The notes under the pieces: generated by a model
Database searches by the model: none
What the model saw: only the letters and a program-made list of their open reading frames with translations
What the model was told of the DNA's origin: nothing
Shown: positions 45,538 to 55,143 of the stretch, piece after piece
Numbering within the stretch: the first letter of the stretch is position 1
How the letters are laid out: the number at the start of each line of letters is the position of its first letter
Program-made: the position numbers and the translations under genes
Assembly (NCBI GenBank): GCA_963701435.1
Contig: CAVPAL010000017.1
Coordinates: forward strand, 439,345 to 503,344
Reading direction: 5' to 3'
Length of the DNA stretch: 64,000 bases
Origin: JAACFF01 sp963701435
Lineage (GTDB): Bacteria > Chloroflexota > Anaerolineae > Promineifilales > Promineifilaceae

Positions 45538-47886
45538 ATGGTCGATATGACTCGGAGAGAACGTGTAAAATATGACAAAGTTGTCATTCGCATTGCCCAA
45601 GCTGAACGGGAGGGCTGGACAGAACTGGATCTTAGTGGGCAAGGATTGACCGTACTGCCGCCTGCTATCGGCCGTTTGACCAAATTGAAAGTACTTAATC
45701 TTGGTAATGATGGGGATTTCAAATTCAATTTTTTAACGGCCGTTCCTGACTCCCTTGGTGAACTAACACAACTACAAATACTGGACCTCAGTTACAATGA
45801 GCTAATAGCCGTTCCTAGCACCCTTGGCGAATTGAATCAACTTCAAATTCTAAATCTCATTGGAAACCACCTGACTGCCGTTCCCGACTCACTTCGCAGA
45901 TTGACACACCTACGAGAACTTAACCTTCGCAGCAATAAGTTAACAGCCGTTCCCACCATTTTGGGCGAATTAAACCAACTCCAAGAACTCAATCTCAGCA
46001 TCAACAAGCTAAATGCCGTTCCAGATTCCCTGCGAGAATTGACCCACCTTCGGAAACTTTGGCTCGATGGCAACCAGCTAAGGGCCATTCCCGATTGGCT
46101 CGTGCGAATGCCACAAATTGAAATGTTATACATAAAGGACAATCCCATTACCCAACCCCCGCCGGAACTGTTGGGAGATGCGTTGACAAAGATAGGGATT
46201 TCAGTTGATCTTGAAGCAGTACGTCGTTATTATGCTCAACTGTGGCGGGAAGGAAAGGCGTTTTTCTACGAAGCGAAACTGCTACTCATTGGCGAGGGGG
46301 GGGCGGGCAAAACCAGCCTCGCCTGCAAACTGATCGACCACGATGCCCATCTTCCTCCACCCAATGAGAGCACTGAAGGTATTGATATTTTGGAATGGAA
46401 ATTTCCTGTTCCTGATGACGCAACACAAAACCCAAACCCTTTGGGTTTTCAAAACCTAAAGGGTCTTCAATACCAGGCCAATATCTGGGATTTTGGCGGC
46501 CAAAGTATTTATCATGCTACGCATCAATTTTTCCTCAGCAAACGCTCCGTCTACGTTTTGCTGGCCGACACACGCCGCCAGCACACCGACTTCTATGACT
46601 GGCTGCGCATGCAAGAAGCCTTCGGCGAAGACAGTCCTATCATCCTGCTCAAAAACAAAAACCGTTTGCACGGTAATCAATGTGTTATCGAAAACCTACC
46701 CCAACTACGCGAGCGATTTCCCAATCTTGATCAGAAAATCATTGAGCTAGACCTCAGCAATGTTCCCGATGAAGACGAATGGCCGGAACTGCTGCGCCAT
46801 TTACAAAAACGACTGATGGCGTTGGATCATATTGGCGTACCGCGCCCTAAAACATGGGTCGCTGTCCGACAGTCCCTCAACGACGACGAACGGGATAGTA
46901 TCAATCGCCGGGAATTCCTCAATCTCTGTCACGGGCAAGGCATTGACGATGAAAAGGATGCCCTGCAACTCAGTGACTATCTGCACTACGTCGGCGACAT
47001 TCTGCATTTTGAAGATGATCCCATCCTCGCTGACCTCGTAATCCTGAAGCCAACCTGGGCGCTAGATGCAGTTTACCGCGTTCTCGACAATCCCGAAATC
47101 GCTGCCAATTGGGGGCAATTCAGCCGCCAACAACTGCGTGAGTTGTGGCATGAAACGAAGTACGAGAACCATCGTGAGCAGCTTTTGCGCCTGATGCAAA
47201 AGTTCAAATTGTGCTACGCCCTGCACGATATGCCAGATAACTTCATAGCTCCCCAACTGTTAACCCCGGAAATGCCTGTCTACAAATGGGAGGGCGATAC
47301 AGACGACTTGCAACTGCGTTATCGCTACCCTATATTCATGCCGCGTGGCATACTCAGCCGGGCCATTGTTACCTTGCACCAACGCATCGAAGAACAGCGA
47401 CTGGTCTGGCGTTCTGGCGTGATTTTGCGGGACAAATATGCACGGGCCGAAATGCTGGAACTGCGCGGCGAAGGGGAAATCCGCATCTGCGTTACCGGCA
47501 GCCTAAAACGTGATCTGCTGATGGAAATTATCCGCGCGATGGATGAATTGCATCGTGGATTCTCTTCTAAACTAAAATACGAAAAGTTGGTTCCCTGTCG
47601 CTGTGAAACTTGCCGACCATCAACCAATCCCCATTTCTTCACGCTAGGCAAACTGCTTGAACGAATGTCTAATCGCAAAGAGACAATCGAATGTGACAAT
47701 CCACCTTATGCGGAAGTGCAAATTCGCAGTTTGATTGACGATTCCTTCCTACATTCGGAAAAAAGCGGCCGTCAGATTTACGTAGGTGGTGATTATTTCG
47801 ATGTTGGTGATATTCGTGATTCACGAGGAATAGCCCTTGGTCAAGGAGCAAGTGGAACAGCGAGCGATTCGACAGCAAAACAGTAA
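45538..47886 (+). CDS. Roco protein: LRR-Roc GTPase-COR
   Basis: 782 aa from MVDMTRRERVKYD. About seven leucine-rich repeats of 23 residues (LTAVPDSLGELTQLQILDLS type, about 25-200); a Roc GTPase with P-loop LLIGEGGAGKTSLACKL, switch-2 IWDFGGQSIYH and LLKNKN as the NKxD-like motif; and a COR domain (WALDAVYRVLDNPEI ... LQLRYRYPIFMPRGILSR). There is no kinase domain; the C-terminus ends in a short Gly/Ser-rich tail (GIALGQGASGTAS). Bacterial Roco proteins are conformational GTPases that dimerise through COR. Partners are unknown, but the sensor-switch layout parallels the NACHT receptors. Confidence 0.9.
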   Translation: MVDMTRRERVKYDKVVIRIAQAEREGWTELDLSGQGLTVLPPAIGRLTKLKVLNLGNDGDFKFNFLTAVPDSLGELTQLQILDLSYNELIAVPSTLGELNQLQILNLIGNHLTAVPDSLRRLTHLRELNLRSNKLTAVPTILGELNQLQELNLSINKLNAVPDSLRELTHLRKLWLDGNQLRAIPDWLVRMPQIEMLYIKDNPITQPPPELLGDALTKIGISVDLEAVRRYYAQLWREGKAFFYEAKLLLIGEGGAGKTSLACKLIDHDAHLPPPNESTEGIDILEWKFPVPDDATQNPNPLGFQNLKGLQYQANIWDFGGQSIYHATHQFFLSKRSVYVLLADTRRQHTDFYDWLRMQEAFGEDSPIILLKNKNRLHGNQCVIENLPQLRERFPNLDQKIIELDLSNVPDEDEWPELLRHLQKRLMALDHIGVPRPKTWVAVRQSLNDDERDSINRREFLNLCHGQGIDDEKDALQLSDYLHYVGDILHFEDDPILADLVILKPTWALDAVYRVLDNPEIAANWGQFSRQQLRELWHETKYENHREQLLRLMQKFKLCYALHDMPDNFIAPQLLTPEMPVYKWEGDTDDLQLRYRYPIFMPRGILSRAIVTLHQRIEEQRLVWRSGVILRDKYARAEMLELRGEGEIRICVTGSLKRDLLMEIIRAMDELHRGFSSKLKYEKLVPCRCETCRPSTNPHFFTLGKLLERMSNRKETIECDNPPYAEVQIRSLIDDSFLHSEKSGRQIYVGGDYFDVGDIRDSRGIALGQGASGTASDSTAKQ

Positions 47887-47912
47887 GAGAATTACCTAAA
47901 AAATGGTATTCA

Positions 47913-48323
47913 TTATGGAGGATGACGATTCAACAAAACTTCTTCATCTCGAATTGCTATTATAACTGGCCGATTCATTTTCAATGCTGTTAACGTGGCT
48001 CTGCCTGTTGGGGTTAAGCCAACTAAAAAAACACCATTCCAACGAAAATGTTCACCCCATATTTGGTCTCGAGGGTTGAATACAGGGACGTGTCTACTGG
48101 TATCGGGATCCAACACAGCTACCCGAGCTGATTTGAACAAAGAACAAGAAACACAGGCAAGAGCCAGATTTTCTAAGTTGGTTTGTCCATCCTCAACTAC
48201 TGGAATTACGTGGTCAATATGGAATGTCGCAGCTTGACCTTTTTGAGATAGTCCACAATATTCACAACGATTATCAGCTCGTTCAATGACTTGCTGACGG
48301 AGAGACGATGAGATGTACGCCAT
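47913..48323 (-). CDS. HNH endonuclease
   Basis: 136 aa. The HNH/zinc-finger core is complete: CEYCGLSQ, then FHIDHVIPVVEDGQTNLENL and ACVSCSLFKSARV. Stand-alone HNH proteins of this size occur as restriction-like or mobile-element nucleases. ATG 48323 shares its A with the TGA stop of the upstream gene (TGATG), so the two are translationally coupled. Confidence 0.85.
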   Translation of the reverse strand: MAYISSSLRQQVIERADNRCEYCGLSQKGQAATFHIDHVIPVVEDGQTNLENLALACVSCSLFKSARVAVLDPDTSRHVPVFNPRDQIWGEHFRWNGVFLVGLTPTGRATLTALKMNRPVIIAIRDEEVLLNRHPP

Positions 48324-48532
48324 CAAGAGAGAGGGGGATTATTTTGGGCACGAAGATTAATTAACGTCAAAAAATCGACTAATTCAACCAGACCTTCCGC
48401 TTCTTGCCGTTCTTCAAGTGACAATTCTTCTCCTGCATCCTGGCGATCCAGTAAATATTGTAGACGAGCCTGGACTGCATCTGGTAACTGAAAATGAACG
48501 AATTCTCGGGGGATTTCAATTGTATCTAACAT
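48323..48532 (-). CDS. small protein coupled to the HNH nuclease
   Basis: 69 aa from MLDTIEIPREFVHFQLPDAV. Helical, acidic, with DRQDAGEELSLEERQEAEGL. It resembles short proteins found next to HNH nucleases or PIN toxins (antitoxin or immunity-like), although no DNA-binding motif is seen. A longer in-frame start at 48601 is less likely. Confidence 0.6.
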   Translation of the reverse strand: MLDTIEIPREFVHFQLPDAVQARLQYLLDRQDAGEELSLEERQEAEGLVELVDFLTLINLRAQNNPPLS

Positions 48533-48715
48533 ATCTTTTGCCTCAACAATTTGAATCTTGATACTGATATTATAGCCTGAAGAGTCCCTAATATGAACCA
48601 AAGTCCACTATTCAAATAAAAACTCTCATTACTTTGCAAAAGAGGTTGCAAGGTTTGTGATTTCTGTAATCATTGTATGGCTCACAAATTCTTTTATAAA
48701 GGGGCAAAGATTACG

Positions 48716-48790
48716 ATGGACAAAACAATTAAAAAATCAGAACAGCGATACAGTGAAGAGCGCATTCTAACTACTGCTTTTAATCCCTAA
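48716..48790 (+). CDS. possible 24-residue peptide
   Basis: ATG 48716 with AAGGGG upstream reads MDKTIKKSEQRYSEERILTT and stops at 48790, 18 bp before the next gene. Charged, no homology recognised. It may be a leader peptide or chance. Confidence 0.25.
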   Translation: MDKTIKKSEQRYSEERILTTAFNP

Positions 48791-48808
48791 GTTCCCCGTG
48801 GAGGAAAA

Positions 48809-49603
48809 ATGACAAAAACAGAAACATTAAGCACAGGGCGACGGGTCTGGTTGTGGACGGCCGTAATCATCAGTGGCATCGTGCTTTTATTAGCCGCAGC
48901 AGGCATTATCGGCACCTGGGTAGGCCGTAGTGTGGTCATTGATGTGGCTGATGGCGTGTTGGATGGTGTGTATCAACTGGCCGGTGTCGGCCGTGAGGGT
49001 GTTGTTTTAGTTAATGGACATACGGATGATTTGCGGGTGGCGGTGGAAGAGGTGGAAACGGCCGTTGACGAAATATCACAAAATGTTTCCGACAAAGGGC
49101 TGGTGCTCACCCTGCTGCCACCCGAAAAAGAGCAAAAATTGGCAGACACCGCTGATCGTATTGACGAAGCGGCCAACAACATCCGCTCCATAGTCGTTGC
49201 GGTGGTTGAATTGATCGATGCCGTCAGCAAAATACCATTTGTCAACATCCCCGAACCCGATCCGGCTAAAGTTGAAAGTTTACAAAGTGATATTCTAGCG
49301 ATTCAAACCGGTGTAGATCAACTTGCGGCCGATATTCAAGCTTTTCGTGATGATGCGGCTGGAAGCGTTGACAAAATTTCCGGAGCTGCGGGGGAAGTTG
49401 CCAGCGAATTAGGCAACATTCAGGATGAACTGGCAACGATAGACAGCAACCTTAACGATTTACAAACTCGTACAGGTGAATTAAAAAGCTCCATTCGTTT
49501 TTGGACATTTTTCATCGCCCTTGGACTTTCGCTGCTTCTCGCGTGGGTTATTTACGGGATGGTTATGCTCATTCGTCAGAAATGGGCGGAATTGCATGCA
49601 TAA
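48809..49603 (+). CDS. membrane-anchored coiled-coil protein
   Basis: 264 aa, GTGGAGG upstream. One membrane segment near each end (VWLWTAVIISGIVLLLAAAG and FWTFFIALGLSLLLAWVIYG), with a 170-residue soluble helical region between, rich in heptad-like patterns (VEEVETAVDEISQNV, SELGNIQDELATIDSNLNDL). This looks like a spanning stalk or methyl-accepting-like scaffold without catalytic motifs. An IS3-family element begins immediately after its stop. Confidence 0.65.
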   Translation: MTKTETLSTGRRVWLWTAVIISGIVLLLAAAGIIGTWVGRSVVIDVADGVLDGVYQLAGVGREGVVLVNGHTDDLRVAVEEVETAVDEISQNVSDKGLVLTLLPPEKEQKLADTADRIDEAANNIRSIVVAVVELIDAVSKIPFVNIPEPDPAKVESLQSDILAIQTGVDQLAADIQAFRDDAAGSVDKISGAAGEVASELGNIQDELATIDSNLNDLQTRTGELKSSIRFWTFFIALGLSLLLAWVIYGMVMLIRQKWAELHA

Positions 49604-49650
49604 TAGACCACAGGCTAAGATACAATATACAAAGCTTGTGGAGGTTTTAA

Positions 49651-49941
49651 ATGACGAAAAAACGTAAACAATACAGCCAACAATTCAAGTTCAAAGTGGC
49701 GCTGGAAGCAATCCGAGAACTCAACACCATCAATGAAATTGCCAGCATCCATAATACCCACCCAACCCAGGTGAGAAACTGGAAAAAACAGTTGTTAACG
49801 GAAGGGCCAACAGTCTTTGACCAAAATACGGCCCAGCAACAGCGCGAGCAGGAAGCCCGTGAAACCGAATTATATGAACAAATCGGGCGACTCAAGATGG
49901 AACTTGAGTGGCTGAAAAAAAAAGCTGCCCAATTCGCTTGA
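49651..49941 (+). CDS. IS3-family transposase OrfA
   Basis: 96 aa: helix-turn-helix (FKVALEAIRELNTINEIASI) and a leucine-zipper-like end (EQIGRLKMELEWLKKKAAQF). A run of nine A (about 49915-49923) near its end is the probable slippage site that joins it to OrfB, which is in the +1 frame. Confidence 0.88.
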   Translation: MTKKRKQYSQQFKFKVALEAIRELNTINEIASIHNTHPTQVRNWKKQLLTEGPTVFDQNTAQQQREQEARETELYEQIGRLKMELEWLKKKAAQFA

Positions 49942-50759
49942 GGCCAAGCGCATGATGATTGAAACGAACCACCCCACACTCAGCATCCGCCGTCAATGCG
50001 ACCTCATCGGCCTCAACCGGTCGACGTTCTACTGGCAGCCAGCCGGTGAATCGCCGCTGAATCTGGCACTGATGCGGCTGATTGACCAAGAGTACACCCG
50101 GGCTCCATTCTATGGCTATCGCAAGATGACCATCCGACTCAATGGCGAGCATGGCTATGAGGTCAACCGGAAGCGGGTGGCTCGCTTGATGGTCAAAATG
50201 GGTCTACAGGCAATTTATCCGCAGCCACGAACGACCGTTTCAAATTCGCAGCACAAAAAATATCCCTATCTGCTGCGTGGGCTGAAGATCAATCGGCCGA
50301 ATCAGGTCTGGGCGGCGGATATTACCTATATCCCCATGCCGCAAGGATTCATGTATCTGGTGGCCATCATGGACTGGTTCAGTCGCTTCGTGATTGCCTG
50401 GCAACTTTCCAACACGCTGGATGGGGCCTTTTGTCTGGCTACGTTGCGTCAGGCCTTGCAGCAGGGTCAGCCCGAAATCTTCAATACCGACCAGGGCGTG
50501 CAGTTCACAGCCAATGACTTTACCAACGAACTGGAAACGGCCGATATTCGCATCAGTATGGATGGTCGTGGCCGTTTCCTTGACAACATCTTCGTGGAGC
50601 GCCTGTGGCGGACGGTCAAGTACGAGGACATTTACATCAAAGAATATGCCACATGTGCCCGCCTTATTCACCGGTCTGGGCAACTACTTCCATGTATACA
50701 ACTATGAACGGCCGCATCAGAGCCTTGGCTACTGCACGCCTGCTGATGTCCATTTTTCT
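49924..50759 (+). CDS. IS3-family transposase OrfB (frame break near 50.67 kb)
   Basis: The frame joins OrfA at the A-run (KLPNSLEAKRMMIETNHPTL). The DDE integrase core is visible: VWAADITYIPM (first D), IFNTDQGVQFTANDF (second D), DNIFVERLWRTVKYEDIYI (E). Near 50.67 kb the frame shifts and the usual ending YFHVYNYERPHQSLGYCTP continues in another frame, so the copy is probably inactive unless this is a sequence error. Confidence 0.85.
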
Positions 50760-51068
50760 GTTAAGGTGCCAAATTCTGTGACCCGGTTTGGTATCTTAAC
50801 TTTGTCAATCTGTGGTCTTGACAATGGGGGTAAAAGGTATTGGATGGGGGTTAGTTGATCGTAGATTTTTTGGACGGCAATTTTAGATATTAAACAGATA
50901 AAACAAGGGCGATTTTTGAAGTTTTTGCACAAGTCAGAGTGGTCTAAAAATAGACTCGTTTTCTTGGACGTACACCTCACTATTCAGAAATCATTGCGAA
51001 AAATATTTTCGACTGAAAAGGGATTACAGAGAATATTTTCTGTTGGCCAATTTGGGATCCGTTTAGGG

Positions 51069-51965
51069 TCATGCAGCAGGCACAACAACCCTGAGTGCGC
51101 CAGGCACGACTTGCATGGTAATGGGTGTCCGACCGGTGTATTCGCCGTCTGTCCACACTGGCTGATCTGGATCCGTATCGATGGAAATTTCTTTGCCCTG
51201 CTTGATGAAACGGCGTGCAGTTTTGGTGTCCAAATTTATCATTCGTTCGCCAGCCGCAACAATCGATTTCAAGCTTTTATTATCGAGGATAAAAACTTCC
51301 AATAAGCCATCATCCGGCTGAGAAATCTTACCCGTGACGGAAATGCCGGTGCCAGCTTTGGCTGCATTGACCACGTATAGTTTTGAGGCGGGCAAATTAT
51401 ATTCTTCCCCATCAATGACAATTTTGTACTGAAACTCTTTCTGTTTTTTATCACGCGCACGATGGTATGCATTGATGGCGTAGGCAAAAGTTCCGTATTT
51501 GTCTTTATCCTCACGGCTGGTTTGTTCCTCCGGTTCAATGCCTACATAGAGCCGTTGGACAAAATAATTGTCTCCCAGCCTAACCACATCGATGTTGCGA
51601 ATTTGACCACCACTGCACAACAGTTCAACGGCCGTTTTCAACTCTTTTGGGGTGCCCAACTCAGTCGCAAAACCATTGCCTGTGCCACCAGGAAGAACGC
51701 CCATAACGGCCGTTGTGCCCATAATCCCGTTTGCAATTTCATGTTGGGTTCCATCGCCGCCATAACCCGCGACCAGATCCGCTCCATTTTGCGCTGCTTC
51801 TCGCGCCTGTTCCGTGGCATCGCCAAACTTCTTTGTGACACTGATACTCCAATCAACATCATCATATTGATGAAATACGTCATTGAGGACGTTTATAACC
51901 GGTTCGTTTTTCCCTGAAGCGGGGTTGATCACGACATGGATTTTCTTATACGCGCTTTTGGCCAT
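51069..51965 (-). CDS. diacylglycerol/lipid kinase family protein
   Basis: 298 aa from MAKSAYKKIHVVINPASGKN. DAGK catalytic domain: VVINPASGKN, GGDGTQHEIANG and PGGTGNGFATELG, then a beta-rich C-terminal domain ending TDGEYTGRTPITMQV. Phosphorylates diacylglycerol, sphingoid or related lipids. It is preceded by AGGAAGATA. No signal; likely cytoplasmic at the membrane face. Confidence 0.88.
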   Translation of the reverse strand: MAKSAYKKIHVVINPASGKNEPVINVLNDVFHQYDDVDWSISVTKKFGDATEQAREAAQNGADLVAGYGGDGTQHEIANGIMGTTAVMGVLPGGTGNGFATELGTPKELKTAVELLCSGGQIRNIDVVRLGDNYFVQRLYVGIEPEEQTSREDKDKYGTFAYAINAYHRARDKKQKEFQYKIVIDGEEYNLPASKLYVVNAAKAGTGISVTGKISQPDDGLLEVFILDNKSLKSIVAAGERMINLDTKTARRFIKQGKEISIDTDPDQPVWTDGEYTGRTPITMQVVPGALRVVVPAA

Positions 51966-52073
51966 AATATATCTTCCTTTGATTATTGTAGACCGTTCGT
52001 AATGACCAGCCTCTAGCAATTCAAAGTTTTTTCTGTTGAGATATCGACCTCATCTTTAGATTAGCCCAGCCGG

Positions 52074-53225
52074 TTACTCAATCGCCTGATCATAGATGTC
52101 ATCTTCAATCTCAACCAAATGTGGAATTACATCACCACTCCAGCCATGCTGAGCGTACTCATCAATCCGCTTGATGACGCGAACCGGCTGATCCTCAGCA
52201 AAATTGTATTCACTAAAATCAAAGTAGACATCAGATGGGGCAATTAAAGATTTAAAGCGATAATGCTTATTGGTCAAATCCGATATGGTTTGGAAAAAGG
52301 TCGCTGAGTCGCCATACGTTTCTGACGGATCCGTGAGCGCCTCCACAAGTTGCTTGATCAGCTCGCGGTCTTCCGCTGGCCCAGGCAAGCCCGCCGGCAT
52401 GGCGACATTGCCGAGCGCGGAGTACATGAATCCGTAAGCAGTGGGGGCATCATTACCTCTTGGCTGCGGCAAATGGCGCAAGAAATAGTCGGCGCGCACA
52501 AAGCGATCGGCGCCGGACCAGCTTGCGGGAAGCTCCTCCGCCGGAGTGCTCTTATACTTGGCCGCATTCTCTAATTCCTCCTGATAAGAGGGTGGGTTCG
52601 TCATGATGCGGTATTCCCGACCATGGAAAATAGTCAATTTGCCGCCTGTAATCTCCACGATGGCCGAATCACCACTAGCATCTGCCATGGCCAAATGTTT
52701 TGGCGTAGCATAACTGTATCCAGATCCCTTCTCGCCTTGAATAGAGACGGTGTGAACCTCATTTTTTATGGCATCTACGGCATCTGCAACTGTAGCAAAA
52801 TTATCAAGCACAAAGCTCACCCAATGGTCTTCGTCAAGCTCTTTCTTTTTGTCGTCGGGCGCGACTGTTTGATTGGGGTCTCCGTCAAGGTAATAAAGCG
52901 TGCGTGCAGTTAGACCGGCCTCGTTCATACCGTCGTTGGGGAAGCGGTTGTTGGCATAGACGGCGATACTGCCGTATTTGACCATCCAGGTTGCGGACCG
53001 GGACTTTTTCCGGCTGTCGGTCGTTCCCCACCGTTTCACACCATGAGGTGTCACCACTAGAGTTGGGTGTGATGCAGTCACAAAATCTTCATTACGGCCA
53101 ACGATCAGCAAGCCGGGATTTGTGTTCCAGAAGATACGCGTGCAGGCATTCACCAATCGCGCAAGAATCATGACGACAACCGATATGAAAGCGAGACGCC
53201 CTACGAATTTTGAGTTCGTTTTCAT
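52074..53225 (-). CDS. choloylglycine-hydrolase-family Ntn amidase
   Basis: 383 aa from MKTNSKFVGRLAFISVVVMI. A signal/anchor segment leads to NACTRIFWNTNPG, where cleavage before Cys would expose the N-terminal nucleophile of the Ntn fold. Further signatures: VGRNEDF, SIAVYANNRFPNDGMNEAGL and NDGMNEAGLT with the conserved Asn. It hydrolyses linear C-N amides (penicillin V, bile-salt or acyl-homoserine-lactone type); the substrate is unknown. Likely periplasmic. Confidence 0.85.
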   Translation of the reverse strand: MKTNSKFVGRLAFISVVVMILARLVNACTRIFWNTNPGLLIVGRNEDFVTASHPTLVVTPHGVKRWGTTDSRKKSRSATWMVKYGSIAVYANNRFPNDGMNEAGLTARTLYYLDGDPNQTVAPDDKKKELDEDHWVSFVLDNFATVADAVDAIKNEVHTVSIQGEKGSGYSYATPKHLAMADASGDSAIVEITGGKLTIFHGREYRIMTNPPSYQEELENAAKYKSTPAEELPASWSGADRFVRADYFLRHLPQPRGNDAPTAYGFMYSALGNVAMPAGLPGPAEDRELIKQLVEALTDPSETYGDSATFFQTISDLTNKHYRFKSLIAPSDVYFDFSEYNFAEDQPVRVIKRIDEYAQHGWSGDVIPHLVEIEDDIYDQAIE

Positions 53226-53268
53226 CTTTGTTACCTCCATTATTGTCTCAACATTAAACCTGATCTGA

Positions 53269-54306
53269 TTAAGGACGGGTCATCCCAAAAGTCCCAAAGC
53301 CCAGATCTTCCATGCTATCTATCAAAAGCTGGATCAGGTATTGACCATTGTGGGCATAGCCTCCATGATTGAGAATGGTGTACTGGTAGTTGTAGGCGGC
53401 TTTTAGGAGCCGGGGGGTCCAGGTAGAATAGGTTTCTCCGTCTCTATCTTGGAATCGACCGTCAACAAAATCAATTGCATCTACACCCTCTGTGGCGAGG
53501 GCATATATTTTTATGCCGGCCAGGAGCCTGTTCTGCAGGGTTTCGATCTCGGCGCTCAGCCCTTCGGCCGTATCGCCATCACCGTCATAGTCGCTGCGGC
53601 TCATGCGAATGTCGGAAAGATCATCGAGGGTCTTAACGCCAATATGGCAGGCGCTACACTGCTGCGGATCGAGCTCCAAGGTATGGGGATGGTGGCATTC
53701 ATTACAGGTGGCGAAGCCGATAACATGAGTATAAGGGCCAACATAGGATTTACCCGGGTATTCGTAGCCACCTTGGGCTTCGGCGCCATGCTGGGTGGGA
53801 CCGGCAGGGTTGTTATGAATCCGGGGCAACCCTAAATCAATATTCACTTCATCGGGTCCAATTATCACCTCGGCCAAAGATTCATCAAGCGCAGCACCGG
53901 AGGCCCTCCCTTGATGGCATTCAAAGCAGTTGGCGCTGTGGCCCAGGCTGGTCAGTTCGGCCCCTGAGGGCATGATGGACTCTCGTTTGTGCTTAGTAAA
54001 CTCGCTGTGACAGGCATCACATTGAACCGATTGATCTGTGGGTACAGGCTGGGTTACTTCGCCAGTGAAACCACCATTGGCCCCATGAAACTCCAGGTAG
54101 CCGGGCGTTGTATGGCATTTGGCGCAGCGTTCTGAAACTTCATCATCAAAATGTTCGGAATTGTCTGTGGCGTGAGCTGACCCTTCCCAGGCTGCTTCAT
54201 GTTCTTCTTCTGAGGCCTCTGCCACAGCGCAGGCAACCAGGGCAGCATTTAATAGGATAAGAATGATAGGCAAAGCAAGGCGTTGATAGTTTTGGAATCT
54301 GATCAT
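53269..54306 (-). CDS. pentahaem cytochrome c lipoprotein
   Basis: 345 aa; start ATG 54306 with GGAGGG upstream. The signal has a lipobox (ALVACAVAE). Five CxxCH haem sites: CAKCH, CDACH, CFECH, CNECH, CSACH. The tail after the last haem is helical. Such proteins carry electrons outside the cytoplasmic membrane; the ferric-reductase-like flavoprotein downstream could be a partner. Codirectional with the SDR gene (33 bp gap). Confidence 0.85.
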   Translation of the reverse strand: MIRFQNYQRLALPIILILLNAALVACAVAEASEEEHEAAWEGSAHATDNSEHFDDEVSERCAKCHTTPGYLEFHGANGGFTGEVTQPVPTDQSVQCDACHSEFTKHKRESIMPSGAELTSLGHSANCFECHQGRASGAALDESLAEVIIGPDEVNIDLGLPRIHNNPAGPTQHGAEAQGGYEYPGKSYVGPYTHVIGFATCNECHHPHTLELDPQQCSACHIGVKTLDDLSDIRMSRSDYDGDGDTAEGLSAEIETLQNRLLAGIKIYALATEGVDAIDFVDGRFQDRDGETYSTWTPRLLKAAYNYQYTILNHGGYAHNGQYLIQLLIDSMEDLGFGTFGMTRP

Positions 54307-54342
54307 CAAATGTCCCTCCGAACTGTATTTAGTAAAGAATGA

Positions 54343-55110
54343 CTATAAACCGGGACTAAACTGCATCATACCCCCATCAATGACGAAGGTTGTAGCTGTA
54401 CTGTAGCTGGCAGCATCAGAGGCTAACCAGGCCACCAGGTTCGCAACCTCGTCCGAGGTTCCCATGCGGGTCAAGGGAATCACCGCTTCCAATTTGTCAC
54501 GTAATCCACTGTCCGCCATTGTTTGCTCATTGATGGGCGTGGTAATGGCCCCAGGGGCGACATTGACCACAGTGATATTATGTTCGGCTAATTCAACCCC
54601 TGCATTCCGAGCCAACATGCGCATGCCACCCTTGGATAGACAGTAGGGTGAATTGCCCGGCATGGGCCAATCTTCATGAATAGAGCTGATGTTGATTATC
54701 CGCCCGCCTCTACCCTGGGCAATCATCTGCCGGGCGGCAAACTGCGTGCCAAAAAAGGCGCTCTTGAGGTTGACATTCAATACCCGATCGTACTCAGCTT
54801 CGGTTGTGTCCAAAGTCGATGTTCGGGTTTCAATTCCAGCATTGTTGACCATGATATCCAGGCGACCATGTGTCTGCACGGTTTCATCGACGAGGTTTTG
54901 CAGGTCGGGCAACTTGCTTACATCTGCCTGCACAACGATTGCCCGTCCACCGGTGCTAGTAATCTTTTCTTGGGTATCCTCAGCCGCGGTCCGATTGGAG
55001 CGGTAGTTAATTGTGATGGCTGCTCCAGCCGCAGCCAGGGCCACAGCGATTGCTTCGCCAATACCACTGGAACTACCAGTTACGATAGCGACTTTACCAT
55101 TTAATGTCAT
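54343..55110 (-). CDS. short-chain dehydrogenase/reductase (glucose-dehydrogenase-like)
   Basis: 255 aa. Classic SDR: TGSSSGIGEAIAVALAAAGA (cofactor), NNAGIE, and catalytic SSIHEDWPMPGNSPYCLSKG (Ser-Tyr-Lys). The Arg in NYRSNRTA suggests NADP preference. The family resemblance is to glucose 1-dehydrogenases, and the lactonase gene beside it would open the resulting lactone, which supports a sugar-oxidation pair. Confidence 0.9.
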   Translation of the reverse strand: MTLNGKVAIVTGSSSGIGEAIAVALAAAGAAITINYRSNRTAAEDTQEKITSTGGRAIVVQADVSKLPDLQNLVDETVQTHGRLDIMVNNAGIETRTSTLDTTEAEYDRVLNVNLKSAFFGTQFAARQMIAQGRGGRIINISSIHEDWPMPGNSPYCLSKGGMRMLARNAGVELAEHNITVVNVAPGAITTPINEQTMADSGLRDKLEAVIPLTRMGTSDEVANLVAWLASDAASYSTATTFVIDGGMMQFSPGL

Positions 55111-55143
55111 GACTTAAAATCCCTTTCTTTATTATGTGAAATG

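Larger units (their letters stand above)
49605..50818 (+). mobile_element. IS3-family insertion sequence, about 1.2 kb
   Basis: Ends AGACCACAG (49605-49613) and CTGTGGTCT (50810-50818) are inverted repeats, with a second matching block (TAAGATAC / GTATCTTA) inside. Both orfA and orfB are present. No clear target duplication is seen. Confidence 0.8.
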
